From: Lophium mytilinum
Taxonomy: Eukaryota; Ascomycota; Dothideomycetes; Mytilinidiales; Mytilinidiaceae
Direction: 5' to 3'
NCBI GenBank assembly: GCA_010093605.1
Contig: MU004186.1
Span: 2,088,616-2,152,615, forward strand
Length of the DNA: 64,000 bases
Translations under genes and position numbers: made by a program
Shown here: in pieces, positions 34,746 through 45,202 of the stretch
Numbering within the stretch: position 1 is the stretch's first letter
Layout of the letters: every line of letters starts with the position of its first letter
The notes under the pieces: generated by a model
Seen by the model: the letters and a program-made list of their open reading frames with translations, nothing else
What the model was told of the DNA's origin: nothing
The model's database searches: none

Positions 34746-35704
34746 CTTGAAAGACTTTCAGGGGGTGCGATCAGGTAGATAGGACAACGTCCTTTCGATA
34801 TAACGTTGGGTTGTACCCCTTGCCTCGGCAATCAGAGATTTTTTATGGATGTAGCCGTAGAGGCAAACACAGAAGTTTTAAGATCAAAGAGTAGAGGGAT
34901 GAATGGAGTAGAGAGTACGAAATGTGATGCTGATCAAAGGACTTCGAACGTGGTGTTCTCCTATATACCTTGATATCAGACAAGAGCCCAAAGAAGAAAC
35001 ATGGACAACGGAGGCACGCGGAGGGTGCCCAACACTGCCCCTCCTGCCCCACCACCCTCTTCCGAGGGACTCAAGACCTTTCTCTCCAGAAGGAGAACCT
35101 TACTCGCAGCAACCGCACCCGCAATCCTAGCCATCGAGATTCTGGGGAACCCGATGGCGTTGAGCTTTGGGCAGCAGTCCATGCACAGGGCTCGATTCAA
35201 GCTTTGCAGGGATGGCGGCGAGAATAGCTGCGTCGAGTCAGTCGTATCAGGCAATTCGGTCATGAAAGTTGCTGCTTTGAGAGGGCGAGGAAGGTTGAAG
35301 AGAGGTGCTGAGGCTGGGCAGGTCGGCCCGGGTGGCGTCCGATGCGGAAGTTTTAGACGACCAACCCCGGAGTTTTCTTTACCCCACAATTCTCCTTCAC
35401 CAGGTTCGATCCGCCCGGGTCTTAGGGTACCAACGTGGCCCTGCCATGGGGTCAGGCGACGCCGAACCGATATGCATGGTGGGGTGGTCTGGACAGGGTC
35501 TTCTAAATGCGGGATTGCCTCTTTTGACCGTCAACACCATTTCTGCCGATCTCAGTGGAGAATTGCTGTCATTTGCCTTCTCCGTTTCAACAGGCCTGAT
35601 TTCCTCTTGCTATATAGGGAATCCACAACGTTCCTGTTCATTACCTATGCCCTGATTCCTGCGTTCTCTTCCGTCCTCATTGTCTTTTTTGATACCCTAC
35701 AGTC
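34746..35704. promoter_or_regulatory. Divergent promoter, P450 / P450 reductase
   Basis: The two start codons are 959 bp apart. A 250-codon plus-strand ORF (35001-35753) fills much of it but overlaps the reductase start in another frame and shows no family features, so I treat it as chance. Confidence 0.5.
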
Positions 35705-37921
35705 ATGTCTGCCCCTCTATTTTCAAGCAATGGCTTGCCTGAGTCTCTGCTAGAGCTCACTCAGCTGGCAAAGCCTTCCTCCTACGCAGATATCGCTGCC
35801 TTGGGTCTAGTTGCTCTTGGTTCAGCAGGCTATCTATTGAGAGGAATCGCGTGGGACAAACCAGATCCGTATAACCACTTGTTTTACGAAAGACCACAAG
35901 AGAAGGACTCTGCTAGCAGAAATGCCCAAAAGGAGACTAGGAACATAGCCCAGAAGCTTGAGGAATCTGTAAGCATCTCTCCTGAACAGTTTTCTCTTCT
36001 CAGACACTGATAAGTGTAGGAAAAATCCCTCGTCATTTTCTGGGGATCGCAATCTGGTACTGCCGAAGCCATCGCGAACCGACTCGCAAGAGAATGCCAT
36101 CTCCGATTTGGCTTGAACTGCATGGCCGCAGATCTCTCCGACTACGATGCTGAAACCATCGCCCTCATTCCTCAGACGAAGTTTGCAATCTTCATCATGT
36201 CAACGTTCGGCGAGGGCGATCCGAGTGACAACTCCGCTGGCTTGTGGGAGTGGGTGTTGAAGTCCACCGACATCAAACTCGAAAACCTCCGGTACATGGC
36301 TTTCGGTCTTGGGAACAGCAACTACAAATACTACAACCGCGTTATCGACGTTGTGACAGAAGCGCTGGACAAGTTTGGCGCCCAGAAGTTGATGCCAGTA
36401 GGCCGAGCGGACGATGCCACAGGCGCCACAGAGGAAGACTTTATGGGATGGAGAGACGACCTCTTCACCGTTTTCCGAAGGGATTTGCACTTCGAGGAAC
36501 ACGAAATCGCATACGAGCCTACACTTTCTGTCGAAGAGGACGAGTCTCTCGATATCATCGACCTGCATCACGGTGAACCAATGCATCCACGAGAGAATGC
36601 CAAATCAGCAGCGAGCTGCTCGCCCATCAAAGCACTGAATATCCAATCTTCCCGCGAACTCTTCAACTCCTCGTCCCGCAATTGCATCCATATGGAGCTC
36701 GACATCAACGACCACTCAGAACTGCACTACAAGACAGGTGACCATCTCGCCGTCTGGCCAACAAACCCGGACAACGAAGTGGAACGACTTCTCCGCGTAT
36801 TGGGTCTCTCTGAGCGCCGTGATGTCCCCGTCAGTGTCAAGTCTCTGGACGAAACCGTCAAAGTCAAAGTCCCTACGCCAACGACCCTCTCCGCCCTCTT
36901 CCGCTACTACCTCGAGATCTGCGCACCCATCTCCCGTGATACCATGGCCAGCCTCGCACAATTCGCCCCTAACCCTGCAATAAAGACCTACCTCAGTACC
37001 CTCGCCACCTCAAAGGATGCCTATGCGGACTTTTTGACCCGCAACTACCTTACTCTCGGCCGTCTCCTCGAAGCCGCTCTCGCCTCCGACTCCTCAACCC
37101 CGTCCACCTGGCCCACTCTCCCCCTCTCCTGGCTCCTCGAAACTCTTCCCCACACCCAACCCCGCTACTACTCCATCTCCTCCTCCTCCGCCATCTCCCC
37201 CCGGACACCCGCAATCACCGCCCTTGTCTCCAGCACGCCCCTCCCCTCCGACCCCTCGCAATCCATCAACGGCGTCACAAGCAACTACCTCCTCGCCCTC
37301 TCCCAATCCCACAGCTCCTCCTCCTCCATCACCCAACCCACCTCATCCATCTACACCCTCACAAACCCCGCCCTCGCCCTCTCCGGCGACTCCCCAAGCG
37401 GCCACAAACTGCACGCCCACATCCGCAAATCGAAATTCAAGCTCCCCCTCTCCTCCCTCACGCCTCTCATCATGGTCGCTGCCGGAACCGGCCTCGCGCC
37501 CTTCCGCGCCTTCATCTCCGAGCGCGCGCGCCTCGCGTCCGTCGGCAAGGAGATCGGGCCCATGGTTCTCTTCTTCGGGTGCCGCGACCCGGCCGAAGAC
37601 TACATCTACCAGGACGAGCTGGAGGGATATGTGCGGCAGCTGGAGGGGAAGCTGAGGGTCGTGACGGCGTTTTCGAGAGTCGGAGGGGAGAAGGTGTATG
37701 TGCAGGACCGCGTGCAGCAGCATGAGGAGGAGGTGGTGAGGTTGTTGACGGAGGAGGCAGGGAATTTCTATGTTTGTGGGCGCGCGAGTATGGCGAGGGA
37801 GGTTGGGAAGGTGGTGCAGGGCGCGGTGGGGAGGAGGAAGGGGTGGGGGGAGGCGGAGGTGAAGCAATGGAGTGAGGGGGTGAAGAGGAGGGGAAAATGG
37901 GGGGAGGATGTTTGGGGTTAG
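35705..37921 (+). CDS. NADPH-cytochrome P450 reductase
   Basis: A diflavin reductase that passes electrons from NADPH through FAD and FMN to microsomal P450s. Two exons (35705-35968, 36020-37921) give 721 residues. There is a membrane anchor at about 27-46. The flavodoxin domain starts VIFWGSQSGTAEAIANRLARE and continues with STFGEGDPSDNS and GLGNSNYKYYN. The FAD domain has TGDHLAVWPTNP and RYYSISSS. The NADPH site has MVAAGTGLAPFRAFISER and FFGCRDPAEDYIYQDEL, and the C-terminus YVCGRASMAREV...EDVWG carries the FAD-stacking Trp. Length and domain order are normal. An extra Ser/Thr-rich stretch lies in the FAD domain near SSSSSITQPTSS. Because it is paired with a P450, it may be a second, specialised CPR rather than the general one. 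Confidence 0.95.
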
Positions 37922-38190
37922 AGCGCGGAATGGGAGGGGGTATTCGGAGGGCTGCATGGTTAGGATGTGTCTACAATGGAGTTTTGGGATAGATTTTTGG
38001 TCTCTTCGATGAGATGGTTCATAGGATTACGAGACTGGAATAATAGTTTCGTTATCACTACTTAGTATCCTCTTATTCAACGCAATCGGCGAATTGTTTC
38101 TTTCGTTCAAACCTTATGGACATTCCATAAAACTACATAGGGTATCGCAACAGGCTATCAAACCTTCAATTACGATGTAAAAGTAAATGC
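37922..38190. other. CPR 3' flank
   Basis: Terminator/poly(A) side of the reductase gene. Nothing else is visible before the repeat block. Confidence 0.4.
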
Positions 38191-38720
38191 AGCGGAAACC
38201 AGACTACCCTCTAAATATCTACGGACTTGCTAGCTAAGGCACTCCTTACAGCGGCATTGAGCGCGCAAGAGAAAAGCTGTGACACTGATATTTCCATACA
38301 CCCAAAATGGGTTTCTGATACGGAATGTGAATATCGACGGAGTGAAGATCAGACTACCATTCAACTTAGCGAAGACAGACCAGCTGAGGCACTCCTGACA
38401 CCGGTATCGAGCACACGAGAGACAACTGACAGTAGTGATATATCCACACAAGTAAAACTACTCTCTAGTATAAGAAATGAGTGTTAGGATCGATGCTATG
38501 GAAATCAGACTACCCTTTTACTTACTACAGACCTGCTAGCTGAGGTACTCCTTACATTGTTATCGAGCAAGCAGAAATAATACCAAAATAGTAACATATC
38601 TACATTCCTAACTCTATCCTTAAATACAAGATTTCAGGTTTGATGCAGTGGACATTAGGCACCTTTCCACTTGAGAAAAATAAGCCAGCTGAAGTACTCC
38701 GTAATTCCGGGTGTTGTCGA
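38191..38720. repeat. ~150-160-bp degenerate tandem repeats, three to four units
   Basis: Recurring blocks are (C)AGACTACC, then ACNGACNTGCTAGCTNAGGCACTCCT, then TATCGAGCNCNCGAGA. They begin near 38200, 38350 and 38506, and a weaker copy near 38640 keeps AGCCAGCTGAAGTACTCCG. A further faint copy may start near 38980. The units are not coding. Confidence 0.6.
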
Positions 38721-39103
38721 CCCTCTCCCGAACATTCGCTCTTAGCTGTAGGCCGTGTACGTGATGTATTGGATGATGATGATGTTGATGATGTAGGAGA
38801 GAAGAGGTCTGGAGGAAGGTGAGGCTATATATAAGAGGTAATGTGCGCCTGCCTGCCGTAGCCCTCACCGCTATAGTGAAAGGCCACAAGTCTGGGCACC
38901 AGTGCCAGTGTATGCCACTGCTTGGGGTACCCCCTCAGGGTTTCGAAGGATCAAGGGCGATGTCTAGCTTCAAGTAGTGTAGATTAGACTGCCTCTTGAC
39001 TAATTGCCGGCTAAGTAGCCAGGCTACCCTCGACATTGGTGTTGAGTGGGCAAGTTGGAGCCGAGTGTGCCCAGATTTCTGGCCTAGGACTATACATACC
39101 TTA

Positions 39104-39198
39104 GGACATAATGTTAGCTTTGATGGAAATGTTAGCTTTGATGGAAATGCTACTTTTGATGGAAATGTTACTTTTGATGGAAATGTTAGTTTAACGGA
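39104..39198 (+). repeat. 18-bp minisatellite, about five units
   Basis: Units of GTTAGCTTTGATGGAAAT with few changes. In one frame they encode repeated NVSFDG / NATFDG hexapeptides, each with an N-x-S/T sequon, within a 71-codon ORF (38996-39211) that I cannot tie to any gene. Confidence 0.85.
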
Positions 39199-39394
39199 AA
39201 AGCAGGTTTGAGTTCTTCTTCACAGCATGCAAATCACCAAAATGCCCAGTTGTGTCTATGGAAGCAGTACATTTAGTCTACTCTATCGCCACATACAAAA
39301 AGATTCGTTCCATCTTAAAAAATCCAGCCCACGCTCCAAAACCGTGCCAAGCTCAAAGTATGTACAAAAGCACACCCTTTCTTTCTACTCTTCT

Positions 39395-41110
39395 CTAAAC
39401 ATTCACGGCCATCTTGGTGTCCGGGTCCACATGAGAGTGCATGCCCTGGGACTTGACCTCCTTCTGGATCTCGCGCGCCTTGCGCACACAGGCGCGGAGA
39501 GAGGGCTGAGCAAACACCTCGCGGATGTCCTCGAGGGTCATGCCCTTGACCTCAGGGTAGCACCACCAGACCGCCACCCAGCCGAGGATGCAGATAGCGG
39601 CGTAGAAGCCGAAGGCGCCGGAGGGAGTGGTGTTCTCCATCTGGGAGAGGAAGGTGGAGGCGACGATGACGTTGGAGCCCCAGCAGGTCATGGTCAACAT
39701 CATGGTGCCCATGGCGCGGACTTCCATAGGGAAGAACTCGGAGCTCAACCAGGCGGTGTTACCCATACCAGAAGAGTAGAATCCAACGTAGCAGACCATG
39801 GAGACGAGGACGATAATGGCGGGGGCGCCGACTTTGGTGCCTGCCTTTAGAGATAGATCGTGGTTGACTGGGATCCAGTGGAAAGCAACAGCTGCTACAA
39901 CAAGGAAGAAACCCATGAATTGCATGGTGCAGAGCAAAATCCGGCGGCGCCCAATTCGGTCGACAAGCATCAGGTTGACCCAGGTGAAAAAGAAGTTCGT
40001 TCCGGCGATAATAGTACCCACTGCGACGGGATTTGAGAAGCCTACGAGTGCGAAGAGGGTCGAGGAATAGTACATGAGCGAGTTGAAGCCACCAAGTTGA
40101 GAGATGGCCATGAGGCCGCAAGCGCAGACGAGAGCACGGAAATTGCCAGGGATGACGTAAAGCTGCTTGAGAACCCACCACTGGCTCTTGCCGGCGGTCA
40201 GGTCCTTGGACTCCTGGACGTGAATGGTGATGTGCTGGACCTTCTGGTCGACCTGGAGGTCGGTGGCGTGAGGGTAGATGGCGCGGATGACAACGCGGGC
40301 TTGGTCGGCCTTGCCATGGTAGATGAGCTGGCGAGGAGATTCAGGGCAGAATGGGAGAAGGCAGCAGAGAATGATGGCAGGGATAGCACCACCACCGACC
40401 ATGTAGCGCCAGCCACCTGTAATTTGTCAGTGATGCTCAGTGGTAAAGGGGGCCAGAAATGTCAACGTACCAACAACTTTTGCGAATCCAGCACCAATGC
40501 CGTAGGAAACCAATTGGCCACCAGTGATAGACATGTTGTCCAAGCCAATCATGCGTCCGCGATACTTGGCAGGGGAGACTTCAGCGATGTACCTGCAAAA
40601 CAGTTAGCTTGCGTTTTTCGGCAAAGGAAGCGGGAAGGCGCACATTGGCACGATCATAGCTGCTGATCCAACACCAAAGCCGACAACAAGACGTCCGACA
40701 GTCATCTGAGCGAGTCCAAAAGATGCAGCTTGAAGAATGGCCCCGAGGATGAAGAGAACGCATCCGACGTAGATAGCAGGCTTGCGGCCAAACCTGTCAG
40801 CCGTGGCACCGGCGAAGATGGCTCCGAAGAAAGCAGCACCAGAAGTGACGGAGGTGATCAGTTCTTTTTCGTTCGAGGAGAGAGTGTGACCGAGATCACG
40901 ACCGATGTAGACGAGGACGGCGGAGATGATTCCAGTGTCGTATCCGAAGAGCATACCGCCAATGGCAGCGGTGATGGAAACTAGCCATGAATATCTCCCG
41001 GTCTCGGTCTGCTCAATGGTGTCGAGGGAGTCGAGAGTCTGCCCTTCGCTGGCGACGTGCTCGACATGGTTGCTGCCGAGCTTCTCATCGACGAACTCAG
41101 AGTGGCCCAT
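39395..41110 (-). CDS. MFS sugar transporter, myo-inositol (ITR) type
   Basis: A twelve-helix proton symporter of the sugar porter family, in the plasma membrane. Three exons (41110-40644, 40592-40471, 40416-39395) total 1611 nt, or 536 residues. I prefer the ATG at 41110 (MGHSEFVDEKLG) to an upstream in-frame ATG at 41230 followed by a low-complexity Ser leader. Signatures are GGMLFGYDTGIISAVLVYIGRDLG, ADRFGRK, VGRLVVGFGVGSAA, the spliced YIAEVSPAKYRGR, PESPRQLIYHGK, GGFNSLMYYSSTLF, GTNFFFTWVNLMLVDRIGRRR and PEVKGMTLEDI. The N-terminal and helix-7 blocks match fungal ITR1/ITR2 inositol transporters better than hexose carriers. Nearby inositol oxygenase and inositol dehydrogenase-like genes agree. 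Substrate is inferred. Confidence 0.9.
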
Positions 41111-42479
41111 GATGAGGGAATAGGAGGTAGAAGACGGAGACGAAGACGGGGAAGACGAAGAGAGCCTAGAGATGGATGAGATGCTCTTGAAGAGTGTGGA
41201 GCTGATGCTGCTGATGATGGGCAAGAGCATGGCGATCAGGCCTGAGTTATATAGAAGTCAGAGTGTTGAAACATGCCACCCACACCCCAGATGGCCCACA
41301 CCAAAATGGCCCACATACCCCGGAGCGGGAATAGACTAGGTTTGCGGAGAAGATGGGTCTTGGAAACGGCAAGCAACTTGTTCCGCCCTGGGTCCAAGTG
41401 CCGTCAGAGGCTGGCCGAGTGGCCGAGGGGTTAGACTTCATCCCATCTGCACGCCACCATTGCAGACCACGCGACAAGGGAGATCCAGGCCATGCAGGTG
41501 CCGCGATCTGCCGCGTGGGAGTTGGTGAAGAGTCGTGGGAACCGACGTGAGGCCGACGCTTGGCCAACGCTTGGGGAGGCGATAGTATCGCCGGGGGTTG
41601 GTCTGGCTGCCGCATCCGCGCTCCACACCCTCCCAGCACATCGTGACGTCCAGAATGCGGGGACCCCAGACGACGCCTTGCATCCGGCCAGGCGGTCCAT
41701 CGTGGCTGGACGGCGCCGCCAGCACCAGGCGAGGCAGCACGGCAGACAAACTCGACGGCGCTCGGCATCCAGCACCTCAGACGTGAGTCGGATCGATGGC
41801 AAGAGGTAAGTCGGCCCGAGCAGTGAAGACGAGCGGGCTCGGACGACGGCTCGCAGCTCGGGCGGCGTCTGACTTGCCAGCGGGCGGAGAGGAGCCGGCC
41901 CCAGTAGATGCCCAGTCGCAAGGCGGCAATGATGGCAGGGAGTTCCTTGAGCAAGAAGTGGCAGGTAACGAGTCTTTGATCATACTCCGACCATTCTAAT
42001 ACTCTCGATAGATAGGATGATATATGTACATACATACACTGGCCTATCACCGCGTGAGGGCCCCTGATATGGTATCAACAACGTGAAAACGACGGTTTTG
42101 GCAAACCCGATAGCTCTCTGGGGTGCCTCCGACGAAATCCAGCTAGACTGCCACTTGATGGCCATGGTCACCGAAGTCTGGTACTGGGTACGGCAGTGGT
42201 GGCCTGGTTCCCCTCGTCCTCCACACCTCCCCGTAATGTTTGCGCCGCAAGTGGTCCAGCGGCTCGGCTAGCGTGAGCCATCTCCGCACGAATCGGCAGG
42301 CCCCAACCCCACACAGGCCAACCCCGCAAAATACTGCCCGCGTCAGCTGATTTAGGAAACTTCCTGTGCGGTCTGAAAGAGGATATCTTCAGCGGCCCTC
42401 GCCCTCTGTTGCTCCCCGCTGCCCTTGCTTCCCTCCAATTCCTTCCAGAACGTCGCTAACTCCCGGAACCACCTGCTCC
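41111..42479. other. Intergenic between transporter and regulator
   Basis: About 1.4 kb, GC-rich in the middle (41380-41900), where long overlapping ORFs on both strands are a composition effect. It holds a tRNA-Ser-like fragment near 41411 and repeat copy B. Confidence 0.4.
42031..42163. repeat. Degenerate dispersed repeat, copy B
   Basis: Partner of 15841-15970, same orientation. Shared blocks are CACCGCGTGAGGGCCCCTG, GAAAAC, ACCCGATAGCTCT and TAGACTGCCACTTGATG. The intervening bases differ at many sites. Confidence 0.5.
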
Positions 42480-45202
42480 ATGCCGCGCGACCGCGCCATG
42501 TCCAACTCGACTCCACGAACAAGAACCGGGTGCCAGGTAAGTCTACCGTGATGCTCAGGAGATCTGGTCCATTTCCTAATCTGGCATATCTTCAGAGTTG
42601 TCGTGTCAGGTATGCAGTCTGCGAACTGAAGTCTGAATCATTGAGTATTCGCTTATGATGCCGCCCCTGCTTTAGACACCTCAAATGTAAGCTTTTTCAG
42701 ACTCCCGTGATTGGCTGTGCTGATGAAGATGCTCTCCAGGTGATGAACAGCGGCCTTCGTGCTCTAGATGTCTTAAAAGCGGCATTGATTGTGTGCGGGG
42801 CTACAATATCAGATTTCGACACGGAGCCAATCCCAGGTGAGCTTTCTCACGCTTCAAGATTGATATCACCCAATATCAGCGTTCCACCACTTGGCAAGCA
42901 CGTGACTAGGGGACGTGCAATACTGCTCTTGCCCTGCCCTGTCTTTTCGTTTATTGCCATTATCAGATTGCTAACATCGACAAGCGTGGCTAACCAAAAG
43001 GGCTCTGGTCTCACCAAGTGCGACTACGACTTCGCCGAGAATCAGCCCTGGTGCCGGACAACACACACCCTCAGCTTCGTGGACGAGACTCAGGAACTGG
43101 TCAACATCTACGACCGCGACTCTGAGCCAGAGAATACGAACAATGCCGCCACTCCCGCCGAGTGGAATGGCAGCGTCCGCTCGGCCCCTGACTCTTTCAT
43201 GGTTCCCACTCCGTCAGCCACTTCTCACCCCACACCTCTCAAGACCAACAGCATAGACACCCCCAACACGTTCGATATTCCCTCACCCGCCAAAAGACGG
43301 AAGCTAGACTCGCCTTTCAACTTCTCCGATGTCTTCCATAACTCTCCAGACAGCAACTCTCGCCTGGTATCCTCTCCTGTAGCTAGTCATCACCGCCTCC
43401 GGGATTCGTTCTCTACTACTTCCGGCCACGAGCCCTTTCGGGATATACTAAACGGGGCCGACAGCTTCGAGCCGCTGGAACCAACAGATTCCCACTGCAG
43501 CGACTTTGCCACGGGCTACTCGGCTGTCTCAGAGACTCTGGCCAGGATCTACCTGGAGACACCGGCCTGGCCGCTGCAGGACCGACACGAGGCCCACTTA
43601 ATGCGGTACTTCATCGACAATCTGGCCACCTCGTTTGATTTGTGTGATCCCGATCGCCACTTTGCTCTAGTGGTCCCACAGAGGGCCGCTGTGTGTCCGA
43701 CGCTCCTGAATGCCATCTTTGCGGCGTCTGCAAGGCATCTGAGCCGAGTCTGCGAGTTCGATCCGTATGTGGCTGACAGATACCACCAAGAATGTCTGAA
43801 GCATCTCATTCCGATGCTGAACGATACTGCGGCTATCATGGACGAGAATCTACTCGCCGCTACTGTGATATTACGCTTTTTGGAGGAAGTTGAAGGTAGG
43901 GCGTCCTTTCCGTTCTCCATTCTCCAGTTTCCAAGTCTCTCCATCATACGGCCCTCTCTCTTCCTCGGAGGGGTGATTGTCCGCCAGTAGAGGAGTGGAG
44001 GTCTCGTGATGTGATCACCTCTGCGCTACCTTTGATGGTATCTCCTAGCCCTGGTTCATCGAGTTAGACTTTGCTCTGTGCATCGAGAGAAGATCCTACC
44101 CTCATTCTCCACGCGATCTACTGCACACTCCCTGAATCGGGAGCCGATATTCACTCCCATAGTCAGGTGGACAGGCAGCCCATGGCATTGGGCAGCAAGC
44201 ACATCAACAGTCTCGACCTCTCACTAACATCCCACAGTCCCGGTCTCAGGCACCGACACGCAGTCCCACCTAATCGGGACCCACATCTTCATCAGCGCAC
44301 AAGAGTCCTCGACCGTACTCGGCGGCCTGCGCCAAGCCGCCTTCTGGGTCGGTCTACGGCAGGAGGTGTACATGGCCTTTGTTAATCAGCGCTCCATCCT
44401 GCCCGCCCTGTCCCACTGTAACATCGACCGCTCCTTCGAGCCCGCCTCCGACTGCGTGTGGGCCAACCGCATTGTCGTCTTCTGCGCGGATGTGCTGCGG
44501 TACTGCTTCGGCGACACGGAGAACAGCACTAATAGAGACAGTGTGGCGACCTATAATCAGCTCGTCGAGTATAGCCAGGAATGGGCGGCGTACAAGCCGG
44601 ACTCGTTCCGGCCGATCTTTTATCGCGAGGCCAAGAGGGTCGCGGGGCCGGCGGGGGCTGATGCGTCGGGGTTTTTCCCGGAGGTGTGGTTGTTGAGTGA
44701 TAGTGTGGTGACTGGGCTGCAGCATTATCACCTTGCGAGGATACTGTTGACGGCGCATAACCCCAAGGTGCCGAGGTTGGGGCCGGCGCAGAGGGCGGCG
44801 TTGAGGATTATGGATGTTAGTTTCAGGCTGGCCCTGTTGAGAGTCACCCGTTGAAGTGAAGCATTACTGACAACGAGATAGGAGGAGATTAAAACCGATG
44901 TCCGTACGCTTTGTGGAATGGCAGAGTCGAACTCGAAGACTCCGCCGAACTATGTGTAAGTATTTCCTTGAGAGCTCGCCCTCCTTCTCTTGGGCCCCCT
45001 CTCCTGCCTGGCACCATCTGTCGCTTTCCTAATGCCTTGCAGGACCGCATCAATGGCCATAGCCATGGCCGGCGACCGCTTCACCGAACGCGCCGAGCAA
45101 GAAGCCCTGCTAGACATCATCCTGAAAACGGAGAAGATCCATGCCTGGCCGACCAGCACGGCCCAGACGCACTTGAAAGAGGCGTGGGGATGGGCGGAGT
45201 GA
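42480..45202 (+). CDS. Zn2Cys6 transcription factor with fungal TF domain
   Basis: Eight exons (42480-42536, 42596-42609, 42676-42686, 42740-42836, 42985-43895, 44238-44815, 44882-44955, 45043-45202) total 1902 nt, or 633 residues, with every junction in phase. Splicing builds a textbook C-x2-C-x6-C-x6-C-x2-C-x6-C cluster at residues 18-45 (GCQSCRVRHLKCDEQRPSC, then SRCLKSGIDC), followed by RGYNIRFRHGANP. A Ser/Pro-rich linker with a basic PAKRRK patch (probable NLS) follows. The second half (YSAVSETLARIYLETPAWPLQDRHEAHLMR..) resembles the middle-homology domain of ARCA-like fungal regulators. Exons 2 and 3 are only 14 and 11 nt. Intron 5 is 342 nt, long for this genome. It lies next to the inositol-type transporter, so local regulation is possible but unproven. 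Confidence 0.88.

Noticed and set aside
35001-35753. 250-codon plus-strand ORF in the P450/CPR intergenic region
   Set aside because: It overlaps the CPR start in another frame, lacks any family motif, and sits in a GC-rich promoter where long open frames occur by chance.
41380-41900. GC-rich island read as a gene
   Set aside because: All six frames are partly open, a composition effect; no splice-consistent protein emerges.
41247-42050. 267-codon minus-strand ORF
   Set aside because: Overlaps several other open frames on both strands in a GC-rich spacer; composition is Arg/Pro/Ser-rich without structure.
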